From the NCBI RefSeq assembly GCF_900109665.1, contig NZ_FOAO01000007.1, positions 62,001 through 126,000 on the forward strand: 64,000 nt of DNA. The letters are read 5' to 3'. Positions within the stretch are counted from its first letter, which is position 1. Each line of letters starts with the position of its first letter. The notes under the pieces were generated by a model, which was not told the DNA's origin, did no database searches, and saw only the letters and a list, made by a program, of their open reading frames with translations. The translations under genes were made by a program, and so were the position numbers. The stretch comes from Blastococcus sp. DSM 46786 (GTDB lineage Bacteria; Actinomycetota; Actinomycetes; Mycobacteriales; Geodermatophilaceae). Positions 1-8,020 of the stretch are shown piece by piece.

Positions 1-704
1 CGCCCAGCGCCCTGTCGCACCCGGTGCGCAAGCGGCTGCCGAAGAAGCGGACGAGCGTCACCACCTCGTTCAGCGTCGCCGGCGCCGAGGGCTACATGAC
101 CGCCGGGATGTACGAGGACGGCAGCCTGGGTGAGGTGTTCCTGAAGCTCGGCAAGCAGGGCTCCACCCTCGCCGGTGTCATGGACGCCTTCTCGATCGGC
201 ATCTCGCTGGCGCTGCAGCACGGTGTGCCGCTGGAGACCTACATCCAGAAGTTCACCAACATGCGCTTCGAGCCGGCCGGCATGACCGACGACCCGGACA
301 TCCGGATCGCCCAGTCGGTGATGGACTACATCTTCCGTCGCCTGGCGCTCGACCACCTGCCGGTCGAGAAGCGCGCCAACCTCGGCATCTTCACCGCCGA
401 GGAGCGCGCGGCGCAGGTCTCCGGCTACGGGGCCTCGGCGTCGACGGCCACCGTGCAGGAGGATGAGGTCGACCTGGAGCAGCTACGCGGCTCCGCGCCG
501 ATCGAGACCGCCAAGACGGAGGAGAAGGTCACCCCCGAGGGCCCGAAGTCCGTCAAGGAGGCGCACTCCTCGGCCGAGCTGCTCGAGCTGGTCACCGGCA
601 CCGCCACCGATGCGCCGCTGTGCATGACCTGCGGCACGAAGATGCGCCCGGCCGGCAGCTGCTACGTCTGCGAGGGCTGCGGCTCCACCAGCGGCTGCAG
701 CTGA
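1..704 (+). CDS. nrdJ: Vitamin B12-dependent ribonucleotide reductase, C-terminal part
   Basis: This is the 3' end of a class II ribonucleotide reductase, which makes deoxyribonucleotides using adenosylcobalamin. The frame is open from base 3, so the gene starts before the window. About 233 residues are present. They include the end of the catalytic barrel (SFSVAGAEGYMTAGMYEDGS and GKQGSTLAGVMDAFSIGIS), a variable linker, and the cysteine-rich tail CMTCGTKMRPAGSCYVCEGC ending in GCS. That tail is typical of NrdJ and carries the redox-active cysteines that re-reduce the active site. A strong hairpin follows at 784-832. Family assignment is firm; only the N-terminal extent is missing. Confidence 0.95.
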   Translation, partial: PSALSHPVRKRLPKKRTSVTTSFSVAGAEGYMTAGMYEDGSLGEVFLKLGKQGSTLAGVMDAFSIGISLALQHGVPLETYIQKFTNMRFEPAGMTDDPDIRIAQSVMDYIFRRLALDHLPVEKRANLGIFTAEERAAQVSGYGASASTATVQEDEVDLEQLRGSAPIETAKTEEKVTPEGPKSVKEAHSSAELLELVTGTATDAPLCMTCGTKMRPAGSCYVCEGCGSTSGCS

Positions 705-783
705 GCACGGTCGTCCTGACCGCGTCGCGCAGCAGGGGCTGAGATCAGGGCCTCGATCGCACCTCGGTCGGGCGTTTTCGACA

Positions 784-832
784 GACGCACGTGTCCCCCC
801 GGAGCACACCGCTCCGGGGGGACACGTGCGTC
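784..832. terminator. Perfect 22-bp inverted repeat between convergent genes
   Basis: Arms at 784-805 and 811-832 are exact reverse complements around a 5-base loop (806-810). It lies between the end of nrdJ (704) and the end of the minus-strand gene at 929. There is no T-tract on either side, as is usual for actinobacterial terminators. It probably terminates both strands. Confidence 0.8.
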
Positions 833-928
833 GAGGGGTGTCCGGGCCGGTGGGTGCCCGGTGCCGCCGAGCCCGCCGATCGCCGCGGGTGCAGGGGCGC
901 GTGGCCGACGCATCAGGGGACGCGGCCA

Positions 929-1399
929 TCAGGGGGACGGCGGGCGAGGCCCTTCGATCCACCGGCGGAGCTCCGCGGCCTGCTCGTCCACCTGCCGCTG
1001 GCCGGGGAACGGCAGCGTCTCCGTCGCCACGAGGTGCAGGACGGTCCCGTCGGTGAGGAGCAGTTCCACACGCCGCACGCTTCCCGCACCACCCTGGCGA
1101 CCCACCATCACCCGGTCGATGTCGGGGCGCTGGAGCCGGCGGGTCTGCAGCCGGTTCCGGACCTCGAGCGACCCGTCGGCGTGCCCCCGGACACGGCTGA
1201 GCACCGTCGCCGTGTTGTAGCCGGTGATGCCCACCGCGAACGCTGCGAAGGCAGCCGTGAACAGCGGCGGACCGGGGGTCGTCAGGACGAACACCACCAG
1301 CACGACGGCGACCACGACCGAGGCGCCGTAGAGGGCGGTGGAGAAGCGCGGCGGGCGCAGGTCGAGGACGACGTCCGGCGAGGTCACGGACGCGATCAT
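929..1399 (-). CDS. Small membrane protein with PH-like domain
   Basis: About 156 residues from an ATG at 1399. Two adjacent hydrophobic helices lie near residues 25-70 (STALYGASVVVAVVLVVFVL, then TAAFAAFAVGITGYNTATVL). A polar beta-rich domain follows, which looks like the bacterial PH (bPH) domain found in small actinobacterial membrane proteins. The role is unknown. The open frame extends upstream through the 18-base tandem repeats at 1489-1541, but that part reads as low-complexity GRPWAP repeats and is probably not translated. A GTG at 1387 is an alternative start. It ends face to face with nrdJ across the 784-832 hairpin. Confidence 0.6.
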   Translation of the reverse strand: MIASVTSPDVVLDLRPPRFSTALYGASVVVAVVLVVFVLTTPGPPLFTAAFAAFAVGITGYNTATVLSRVRGHADGSLEVRNRLQTRRLQRPDIDRVMVGRQGGAGSVRRVELLLTDGTVLHLVATETLPFPGQRQVDEQAAELRRWIEGPRPPSP

Positions 1400-1488
1400 G
1401 CAGCGGCTCTGGTCGACCGCGCGCGCCGGCGGGGTCGACGCACTCCCGCGGGTGACCGGTACGGCGTCGCCACTCGTGCCCGCCGGCG

Positions 1489-1541
1489 CCCAGGGCCGGC
1501 CGGGCGCCCAGGGCCGGCCGGGCACCCAGGGCCGGCCGGCG
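1489..1541. repeat. Three tandem copies of an 18-base unit
   Basis: The word CCCAGGGCCGGCCGGG recurs at 1489, 1507 and 1525, a strict 18-base period; the last copy is truncated. It sits between the divergent genes starting at 1399 and 1580, just upstream of the promoter of the latter. Confidence 0.85.
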
Positions 1542-1567
1542 GCCGGGCACCGGGCCGCCGCGGTTGC

Positions 1568-1573
1568 TACGGT
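1568..1573 (+). promoter_or_regulatory. Candidate -10 box TACGGT of a leaderless promoter
   Basis: TACGGT fits the actinobacterial TANNNT -10 pattern and lies 6 bases before the ATG at 1580. No Shine-Dalgarno sequence is present, so transcription probably starts at or next to the start codon. Confidence 0.5.
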
Positions 1574-1579
1574 CCGCGC

Positions 1580-2158
1580 ATGCCGGAGCTGTCACGCACC
1601 GCCCGCCTGGACGTCCTCGTCGAGGGCTACGTGCGCATGCCGCACGTGGCGGGCACGGTGAGCCTCGTCCGGGACGCCGACCGGGTCGTCATCGTGGACC
1701 CCGGCATGGTGTCCGACCGGGACCTCATCCTCGCCCCGATGCGCGAGCTCGGCGTCCGCCCCGAGGACGTCACCGACGTCGTCGTCAGCCACCACCACCT
1801 GGACCACACGCTCAACGTCGCGCTCTTCCCGGTGGTGCCGGTGCACGACTTCCAGTCCGTCATCGAGGGGGACATGTTCACCCGCCGGGCCGCCGAGGGC
1901 ACGCAGCTCACCCCCGGCATCCGGCTGCTCGCCACGCCGGGGCACACCCCGCAGGACATCACCACGCTCGTCGGCACCCCCGACGACGTCGTCGCCCTCA
2001 CGCACCTGTGGTGGACCGAGGAGGGCCCGGCCGACGACCCCTACAGCCACGACCGCGACGAGCTGCGCCGGCAGCGCGAACGGGTGCTGGACCTCGCCAC
2101 CCTCGTGGTCTGCGCCCACGGCGCACCGTTCCGGCCCGGCCCGGCGACGGTGCGCTGA
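1580..2158 (+). CDS. Metallo-beta-lactamase-fold hydrolase (MBLAC1-like)
   Basis: 192 residues. The metal-binding signature SHHHLDHT lies near residues 72-79 and a second metal region, TPGHTPQDI, near 118-126, with a late histidine in VVCAHGAPF. The single-domain layout and short length resemble MBLAC1-type or general MBL-fold hydrolases rather than glyoxalase II or beta-lactamases. The substrate cannot be told from sequence. The ATG is favoured over the long upstream open frame because it follows a good -10 box at leaderless distance and because upstream residues lack the fold's conserved features. Confidence 0.8.
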   Translation: MPELSRTARLDVLVEGYVRMPHVAGTVSLVRDADRVVIVDPGMVSDRDLILAPMRELGVRPEDVTDVVVSHHHLDHTLNVALFPVVPVHDFQSVIEGDMFTRRAAEGTQLTPGIRLLATPGHTPQDITTLVGTPDDVVALTHLWWTEEGPADDPYSHDRDELRRQRERVLDLATLVVCAHGAPFRPGPATVR

Positions 2159-2217
2159 CCACGGGCCCCAGGAGACACGCACGGGTGGCGGAGACGCCAC
2201 CAGCCGCCGCCACGACC

Positions 2218-2223
2218 TAGCCT
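2218..2223 (+). promoter_or_regulatory. Candidate -10 box TAGCCT of a leaderless promoter
   Basis: TAGCCT lies 7 bases before the GTG at 2231, with no ribosome binding site between them. Spacing matches other leaderless starts in this window. Confidence 0.45.
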
Positions 2224-2230
2224 CCACCCG

Positions 2231-3076
2231 GTGAGGCAGCTGCTGCGGTTCGCCTGGATCGAGGCGCAGTGCTGCCTGTTCGCCGTCCTGTTCTTCCTCG
2301 GCCTGGCCCTCGTCCGGGTCGTCCCGCTGCCGGTCAACCCCGCCGACGCGCTGCTGGTGTGGTCGCTCGGCGTGACGTTGGTGCTGTGGCTGGTCCGCTG
2401 GGAGACCGGCCGCGAGGTCGCCGTGATCTTCGGCTTCCACCTCGTCGGCCTGGTGCTCGAGCTGTTCAAGGTCGCCCAGGGCTCCTGGTCCTACCCCGAC
2501 ACCGGGCTCGCCACGGTCGGCGGGGTGCCCCTCTACAGCGGCTTCATGTACGCCGCGGTCGGCAGCTACGTCTGCCAGGCCTGGCGCCGGTTCGACCTCC
2601 GGATCACCACCTACCGGGCGCGCAGCACCGCCGCCGTCGCCGCCCTGATCTACCTCAACTTCTTCACCCACCACGTCACCTGGGACGTCCGGCTGCCGCT
2701 GGCCCTGTTGCTGCTGGCCGTCACCTGGCGGACCGGGGTGCACTTCACGGTCGGCCGGCGCCGCTACGCGATGCCGCTCGCGCTCTCCTTCGTCCTCATC
2801 GGCTTCTTCCTCTGGCTCGCCGAGAACGCCGCCACCCTGCTCCGCGCCTGGGAGTACCCGTCGCAGGAGTCGGTGTGGACGCTGGTCCACGCCGCCAAGC
2901 TGGGGTCGTGGTCGCTGCTCGTCGTGGTGAGCATCGTCCTGGTCGCGGGGGTGAAGGCCCGGGAGGGGCAGCTCTACGGCCGGCCGGGTGACCGGACGGT
3001 CCTGCGGGCCTACGAGGCGCCCGAGGTCAAAGACCCGCTGCCGCTCGCCGACCGGGTGCCCGCCGCCGGTTCCTAG
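2231..3076 (+). CDS. DUF817 integral membrane protein
   Basis: 281 residues with about eight hydrophobic segments. The conserved core matches DUF817 (Bacillus YoaT-like): FHLVGLVLELFKVAQGSWSY, the PLYSGFMYAAVGSYVCQAW segment, and NFFTHHVTWDVR. The family is widespread and has no established biochemical role; conserved histidines and tryptophans in the membrane region suggest a ligand or cofactor site, which is inference. Its TAG stop directly abuts the TAG stop of the opposing gene, leaving no intergenic base. Confidence 0.85.
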   Translation: MRQLLRFAWIEAQCCLFAVLFFLGLALVRVVPLPVNPADALLVWSLGVTLVLWLVRWETGREVAVIFGFHLVGLVLELFKVAQGSWSYPDTGLATVGGVPLYSGFMYAAVGSYVCQAWRRFDLRITTYRARSTAAVAALIYLNFFTHHVTWDVRLPLALLLLAVTWRTGVHFTVGRRRYAMPLALSFVLIGFFLWLAENAATLLRAWEYPSQESVWTLVHAAKLGSWSLLVVVSIVLVAGVKAREGQLYGRPGDRTVLRAYEAPEVKDPLPLADRVPAAGS

Positions 3077-4513
3077 CTAATCCCAGAGCTGCGACGAGGG
3101 GGCCGGACGGCCGGTCGTCGAGGAGCGCCGGCGGCGGAACTCCTCGACCGGCCGGTAGGTCACCCCGCCCAGCCGCAGCGACACGACGTGCCCGCCGGCG
3201 TCCCGCTCGACCGGCACCGGCTCACCGGCCGGCCCGAAGCCCGGCTGCGCGGCGACCCGGAGCGTGTCGGCGTCGACCACCTGCAGCTCCTCGACCCCCG
3301 GCAGGGGATCGGGCCAAGTCGGCCGGACGAGCACCAGCCGCCCGGCCAGCTCGGCGACGTCCACCACGCCCCAGAGGCCGGCGAACCGGCCGGTGAACGC
3401 GGACGGCGGCGGGCTGCCGGGCGGGGCGGCGGGCACCTCGGTGCGCGGGTGCAGCGCGACGTCGACCAGCTTCACCAGCCCGGTCGCCAGCTCCTCGGCC
3501 GGGCCGTCGATCGCGTTGGTGAGCACGCTGACGACCAGCCCGTCGGCGGGGTCCACGACGGTGACCGTGATCTGCCCCGGCCACCCGCCGCTGTGCCCGA
3601 CCAGGTGCCGCTCGCCCACGGTGGTCAGCGCCAGGCCCACCCCGTACCGGCCGACCTCCGTGCCGTAGGCGGTGACCACCGACTCCACGCGCTGCATGAG
3701 CCGCTTCGCGTCGTCGCCGAGCAGCCGGTCGTCGCCGAGCACGTGGGCCGAGCCGTAGACGGCGAGCTCCTCGGCGGTGGAGAAGAAGCCGGTCGCCGGG
3801 GCGAGGGCGCCGGTGCCGACCGACCCGAGGGGCTCGCGCACGTCCTCGCCCAGGAGCAGCCCGGTGTGCCCGGTGACGTACTCGCCGGCCCGCGCGGGGT
3901 CGTGGTCGGCCCCGGTCCGGGTGAGGCCCAGCGGCTCGAGGATCCCGGTGCGCACCGCCTCGGCGTAGCTCGTCCCGGTGGCGGCTTCGACGGCCAGGCC
4001 GACCAGCGCGTAGCCGGTGTTGGAGTACTTGAAGTGCTCGTTGCGCCGCAGCACGGGGCCGGCCCGCAGCGCCGCCGCGATCACCCCGGCCCGGTCCGGG
4101 AAGGGCTGCTCCAGCTGCCAGAAGTCGGCGTCGGCGCCGTCCCGGGTAACGCCGGCCTGGTGGCCGAGCAGCTCCCGGACGGTCACCCGCGCCACCGGTG
4201 AGCCGGCCGCCTCCAGCTCGGGCACGTGGACGCCGATCGGGTCGTCCAGCCGCATGCGCCCCGCCTCGACCAGCTGCAGCACGAGGGCCGCGGTGAACGT
4301 CTTGGAGTGCGAGGCCACGCGAAACAGGTGGGCAGGGGTCAGCGGGGCGCCGGTCGAGACGTCGGCGACCCCGAGCGCGGCCGACAGCACCAGCTCGCCA
4401 CCGTGGCGGACGGCCACCTGCGCACCCGGCACCCGGCGGTGCGCCACCTGGGCGTCCAGCCACGACCGCAGGTAGCCGGCGGCGGCGCGGATCGTCTCGG
4501 TGCGGGTCGTCAC
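3077..4513 (-). CDS. Serine hydrolase, class C beta-lactamase family
   Basis: 478 residues from a GTG. The N-terminal domain (about 15-340) is the penicillin-binding-protein-like fold: SxxK in ASHSKTFTAAL gives the nucleophilic serine and general-base lysine, KYSNTGYAL gives the Y-x-N motif, and VGHSGGWPG takes the place of KTG. A C-terminal extension of about 120 residues resembles the lipocalin-like tails seen in esterase and D-aminopeptidase members. There is no signal peptide, so it is probably a cytoplasmic esterase or peptidase. A -10-like TAGGCT (4522-4527, minus strand) lies 8 bases before the start. Confidence 0.88.
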   Translation of the reverse strand: MTTRTETIRAAAGYLRSWLDAQVAHRRVPGAQVAVRHGGELVLSAALGVADVSTGAPLTPAHLFRVASHSKTFTAALVLQLVEAGRMRLDDPIGVHVPELEAAGSPVARVTVRELLGHQAGVTRDGADADFWQLEQPFPDRAGVIAAALRAGPVLRRNEHFKYSNTGYALVGLAVEAATGTSYAEAVRTGILEPLGLTRTGADHDPARAGEYVTGHTGLLLGEDVREPLGSVGTGALAPATGFFSTAEELAVYGSAHVLGDDRLLGDDAKRLMQRVESVVTAYGTEVGRYGVGLALTTVGERHLVGHSGGWPGQITVTVVDPADGLVVSVLTNAIDGPAEELATGLVKLVDVALHPRTEVPAAPPGSPPPSAFTGRFAGLWGVVDVAELAGRLVLVRPTWPDPLPGVEELQVVDADTLRVAAQPGFGPAGEPVPVERDAGGHVVSLRLGGVTYRPVEEFRRRRSSTTGRPAPSSQLWD

Positions 4514-4521
4514 GGGCGCCC

Positions 4522-4527
4522 AGCCTA
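4522..4527 (-). promoter_or_regulatory. Candidate -10 box TAGGCT of a leaderless promoter
   Basis: Read on the minus strand, TAGGCT lies 8 bases before the GTG at 4513 of the serine hydrolase, without a Shine-Dalgarno sequence. Confidence 0.4.
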
Positions 4528-4717
4528 GGGAGCCGCTCCGCCGCGTGCGGTGGACGTCACAGAAAGCGATCGGCAGATCACGTTCCGGTCACGGATGTGG
4601 AGCGCCGATGACGTCCCCGGTCACCGCCCGGCCCCCGCCGGCGCCGCTTCCCGACGAGCGCCCCCCGTTCCCGGTGGCCACCTCTCGCACCGACTCCGAA
4701 CGGATCCCCGCCCCACC

Positions 4718-5749
4718 ATGTCCGCCGCTCTCGGCATCCTCGCGGCCACCCTCAGCATCGCCGTCGTCTGGCCCCAGGTCTGGCTCTCCTGCCGGCACCG
4801 CCGCACCCTCGGTCTCTCACCCACCAGCGCCTGGCTCGCCGTCGCGCTCAACCTCTGCTGGCTCGCCTTCGGCCTGCTCTCCGGCGACCCCGTGCAGATC
4901 GTCACCAACGCCGTCGTCGGTGCCGGCAACGCCGCCGTCCTGGTAGCCCTGCTGCTCACCCAGCCCCGGCTGCGGGCTCCGCGCGTGCTGCTGCGGACGG
5001 CGTCCGGCGCCGTCGTCCTCGCCGCGCTGGCCACCGGGGGTCCTGCCGCCACCGGGCTGCTCGGCACCGACCCGGCGGCGGCCGCGGCGCTGCTCGGCGG
5101 GGTCGCCTCCGTGGTCGGTGCGGCGGCCGCGCTCCCGCAGCCGGTCAGCCTGCTGCGCGACCGCACCCAGGATCTCTCGGGGCTCTCGCCGGCGCGGTGG
5201 TGGCTCGGCTCCGGGTCCTGCGCCGCGTGGACCGGCTACGGCTGGTGCGTGGACCAGCCGATGGTCTGGCTCTCGGCCGGGATCGGGCTGTGCTGCGCGC
5301 TCGTCGTCTGCGGGATGCTGCGCGCCCGGCGGGCGGTGCTGCCGGTCGCCGGCTCAGCCGCCGCAGCGGGGAACAGTCCCGGCGTCGAGGCCCCACTCCG
5401 GCAGGTCGGCGCGGAAGGCGCCTCGCACCGGCGCGGAACCAGTCGCCCGCCGGTCCACCCGGCCGCCGACCTCCGGCTCGTCCTCGGCCCACTCGAACCA
5501 GTTCACCATCGCCAGGTGGGGCAGGCGCTCGGCCAGCCCCGGGTCGAACAGCTGCTGCCACCAGGCCTGCTCGGCGGTCCCGCCGGCGCCCGAGGCGAAG
5601 AACGCCGCCGTCTCCGGGACGCCGACCAGCTTGGCGTGCTCGGTGTAGCCGGCGTTCACGCCGGGGCGGATGCCGACCCGCGAAGGGCGGGACGCCGGAC
5701 GGTGGGCCCGGCGTCCCGCCCGTGCATCAGCGCCGGCCGCAGGCCTTGA
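4718..5749 (+). CDS. PQ-loop (SemiSWEET-like) membrane protein with abnormal C-terminal tail
   Basis: The ATG at 4718 starts a seven-helix-type protein with two PQ-loop repeats: VWPQVWLSCRHRRTLGLSP near residues 17-35 and ALPQPVSLLRDRTQDLSGLS near 138-157. PQ-loop proteins of this length (about 210-220 residues) move sugars, amino acids or other small solutes. The recognisable protein ends near 5370, but no stop is met until 5749. The extra 125 or so residues are low-complexity and lie antisense to a glycosidase remnant, so the original stop was probably lost in a rearrangement. The substrate is unknown. Confidence 0.7.
   Translation: MSAALGILAATLSIAVVWPQVWLSCRHRRTLGLSPTSAWLAVALNLCWLAFGLLSGDPVQIVTNAVVGAGNAAVLVALLLTQPRLRAPRVLLRTASGAVVLAALATGGPAATGLLGTDPAAAAALLGGVASVVGAAAALPQPVSLLRDRTQDLSGLSPARWWLGSGSCAAWTGYGWCVDQPMVWLSAGIGLCCALVVCGMLRARRAVLPVAGSAAAAGNSPGVEAPLRQVGAEGASHRRGTSRPPVHPAADLRLVLGPLEPVHHRQVGQALGQPRVEQLLPPGLLGGPAGARGEERRRLRDADQLGVLGVAGVHAGADADPRRAGRRTVGPASRPCISAGRRP
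5354..5665 (-). pseudogene. C-terminal remnant of a GH26-type glycoside hydrolase
   Basis: Minus-strand reading from about 5665 to a TGA at 5354 gives about 100 residues that look like the end of a beta-mannanase-like GH26 enzyme. GVPETAAFFASGAGG contains the glutamate region expected of the catalytic nucleophile. It is followed by AWWQQLFDPGLAERLPHLAM, VNWFEWAEDEPEVGG and AFRADLPEW. Nothing upstream continues the domain: the frame runs into the intergenic space before the M14 gene. The N-terminal two thirds of the enzyme are missing, and the piece overlaps the C-terminal tail of the plus-strand PQ-loop gene. Assignment is by remembered family motifs. Confidence 0.6.
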
Positions 5750-7823
5750 GGTCCACGCGCAGCCGCTGCCCGCGGTCGACGACCACCGGTACCGTCTCCC
5801 TGATCTGGCCGCCGACCTCGCAGGTGAGCGTCCAGTTCTCCACCAGCCCGGGCACGGTCGAGGACTCCGCATCGAACAGCGACGCGGTCAGCGTCCAGGT
5901 CGGCGTCACCGAGGCGAAGTTGATGGCGCGGAGCACGTAGGTGCCCTGGGCCGGGTCCTGCAGCAGCACCCGTTCCTTCTCCCCGACGAAGTTGCCGGAG
6001 CTGCCCACCTGCTCCAGCGAGCCGTCGGCGTTCTTCCGGTACACCTCGAGGTCCATGTCGTCCGGGGTGGGCCAGTCCAGCACGATCTCGAGCAGATCGG
6101 CGTCCCGGTCGACGGTGAACTCGGAGTCGGTCGACTGCAGCGGCAGCGTCGTCCCGGTGTACGTCTGCTGCGCGACCGGGTCGGATGAGACGGTCTCGAC
6201 CTGCCGGTCCTTGACCACCGGGCGGGTGGACGGGTTGACGTGCCAGGTGAACCGGCCGTCGGGTCCGACCGTCATGGCCGTGTCGAGGGTGTCCTGGATG
6301 GCCCCCTCCCACGTCGGGGTGGCGAAGGTCTTGCGCAGCCGCAGGGTGGCACCGGCCGGCGCCTTGCCGGTGAGCACCGAGTGCGTCGCCGGGTCCACCG
6401 CATTCTCCAGCGCGAGCAGGTAGGCCTCCCGGTTGCCCTTGCCGGCGTACTCGCCCGCACCCAGGTACTCGTCGATGACCTGGGGGAACGGCGGGTGGAA
6501 CTCGTCCGGCCCGATCTCGAAGGTGTAGCCGAACCCGCCGGTGGCGTTGTAGGACCAGTCCTCGGTGGAGCCGGTGGTGTCGTAGAGCTCCCACGCGTGC
6601 TGGCTGGTGTAGCCGTTCTGCGCGGCCATCGCGTCGCCGAGCGCCTTGAGCGCCGCCTCGTCGAACGGGTCGCCCAGCGGCACGCCCTCGCTGGGTGGCA
6701 CCAGATCGGGCGCGGCGCCGTTCGGGCGCAGCACCAGGTTGGAGAAGGTGTGGTTGGTGATCAGCGTGGTCACGTGCCGGCTGCTGACCAGCTCGCGGAT
6801 GTTCTGGGTCTCGGGCTCGGAGAACGCCGACGCGCCCCGGTAGGTCGGGTCGGCGAACAGGTCGGATGCGCCCGGGCCGCCCCAGTAGCCGCCGTAGTTG
6901 CGGTTCAGGTCGACGCCCGTGCCGAAGCCGCCCGGGCTCGTGGCGCTGCCGGCCCGGCAGGTGCCGTCGGGGGTGTCCTGCCCGTCGACCAGTCGGCAGT
7001 TCTTCCGTTTGTAGGCATTGCCGGGGGTTCCCAGGAGGCTGGCGGTGCCGCCGTCGTCGAGCGAGCGGAGATCGACCAGGCCGCCGTCGGTCCGGGACAG
7101 CTCGAAGCCGTCGACGTTCACGACCGGGACGACGATGACGCGGGAGCGGTCCACCAGGTCGGTGATCCGTGGGTCCTTCCCGTAGTTCTTCACCAAGTCG
7201 ACGGCGAACTCCATCGCGTGCTCGCCGGATGGCCACTCCCGCGCGTGGTGGACGCCGAGCATGAGGAACGTCGGCAGCCCGCGGTCGGGCCCGTGCACCT
7301 CGCGACCGATCTCGACCCCGCGGATCTCCCGGCCGTCCAGCGAGCGGTGCGGCAGGGTGAAGGTCGACACCAGGCCCGGGTGGTCGCGTTCCAGCGCGGC
7401 CATGTCGGCGTCGTAGTCGGCGAGGGTGCGGTAGGCGTCCCGGCCGGACGGCAGCGGCGACGTCGTGGTGGCCGCCGCGTACGCCGCGTTGACCCGGTTG
7501 TTCTCCGCCTCGCGGAGCAGGAGGTCGGGGATGCGGACGTCGTAGGTGAGGCCGGCCGCGAGCAGGGACGTCACGTCGGCCGGGCTGTGCAGCACCACCT
7601 CGACGTAGTCGTGGCCGGCGTGCTCGGTCAGGTCGAGGCCGAGGGTCTGCAGGAGGCGCTTGTCCTCGCGGGTAGGGGTGTCCACGGTGACCAGCTGCGG
7701 GCGGAACTCGTCCGAGCCTGCCGTGGCCGGCGCGGGCGGGCCGGCCACCGTGGTGAAGCCGACCAGCGCGGCGGTGCCCAGGGCCAGCAGGCCGGCACGT
7801 CTGGGGAGGTTGCGAGGATTCAT
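5727..7823 (-). CDS. Secreted zinc carboxypeptidase, peptidase family M14
   Basis: 698 residues from the ATG at 7823, preceded by a GGAGAGG ribosome binding site. A signal peptide (basic RNLPRRAG, then a hydrophobic stretch ending near ATA) targets it for export. The M14 domain covers about residues 110-450. GVHHAREWPSGEHAMEF supplies the HxxE zinc ligands, VVNVDGFELSR the arginine/asparagine region, ITNHTFSNLVLRP the third ligand, and FEIGPDEFHPPF the catalytic glutamate region. A C-terminal beta-rich region of about 240 residues probably binds substrate or the cell surface. It likely trims peptides outside the cell. It is divergent from the amino-sugar regulator. Confidence 0.9.
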   Translation of the reverse strand: MNPRNLPRRAGLLALGTAALVGFTTVAGPPAPATAGSDEFRPQLVTVDTPTREDKRLLQTLGLDLTEHAGHDYVEVVLHSPADVTSLLAAGLTYDVRIPDLLLREAENNRVNAAYAAATTTSPLPSGRDAYRTLADYDADMAALERDHPGLVSTFTLPHRSLDGREIRGVEIGREVHGPDRGLPTFLMLGVHHAREWPSGEHAMEFAVDLVKNYGKDPRITDLVDRSRVIVVPVVNVDGFELSRTDGGLVDLRSLDDGGTASLLGTPGNAYKRKNCRLVDGQDTPDGTCRAGSATSPGGFGTGVDLNRNYGGYWGGPGASDLFADPTYRGASAFSEPETQNIRELVSSRHVTTLITNHTFSNLVLRPNGAAPDLVPPSEGVPLGDPFDEAALKALGDAMAAQNGYTSQHAWELYDTTGSTEDWSYNATGGFGYTFEIGPDEFHPPFPQVIDEYLGAGEYAGKGNREAYLLALENAVDPATHSVLTGKAPAGATLRLRKTFATPTWEGAIQDTLDTAMTVGPDGRFTWHVNPSTRPVVKDRQVETVSSDPVAQQTYTGTTLPLQSTDSEFTVDRDADLLEIVLDWPTPDDMDLEVYRKNADGSLEQVGSSGNFVGEKERVLLQDPAQGTYVLRAINFASVTPTWTLTASLFDAESSTVPGLVENWTLTCEVGGQIRETVPVVVDRGQRLRVDLKACGRR

Positions 7824-7999
7824 GGCGCCTCTCCGGTTCGAGCGGGGGGTGCGACGGTTGATGAGCCAACGAGCAGCCGCCCGGAAGGTCACGCGGCGGC
7901 CGACGCCTCCCGTCGGCCCCGGGCGATGGAGCTCGCGCCGCCGTTGGCCCGCAGGTCACGGTCCGGTCACGGCGGCGCAGCCCCTTGACAGGGGAATGT

Positions 8000-8019
8000 A
8001 AGGACGGTTGCCTAACAAA
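8000..8019. promoter_or_regulatory. Candidate ROK-type operator
   Basis: On the minus strand this reads TTTGTTAGGCAACCGTCCTT, very close to the operator before xylR (55408-55427, TTTGTTTGCGCAACCG). It ends one base before the GTG of the ROK regulator, with a TTGACA -35-like box just upstream at 7985-7990. It probably mediates autoregulation; this is inference from similarity. Confidence 0.5.
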
Positions 8020-8020
8020 C

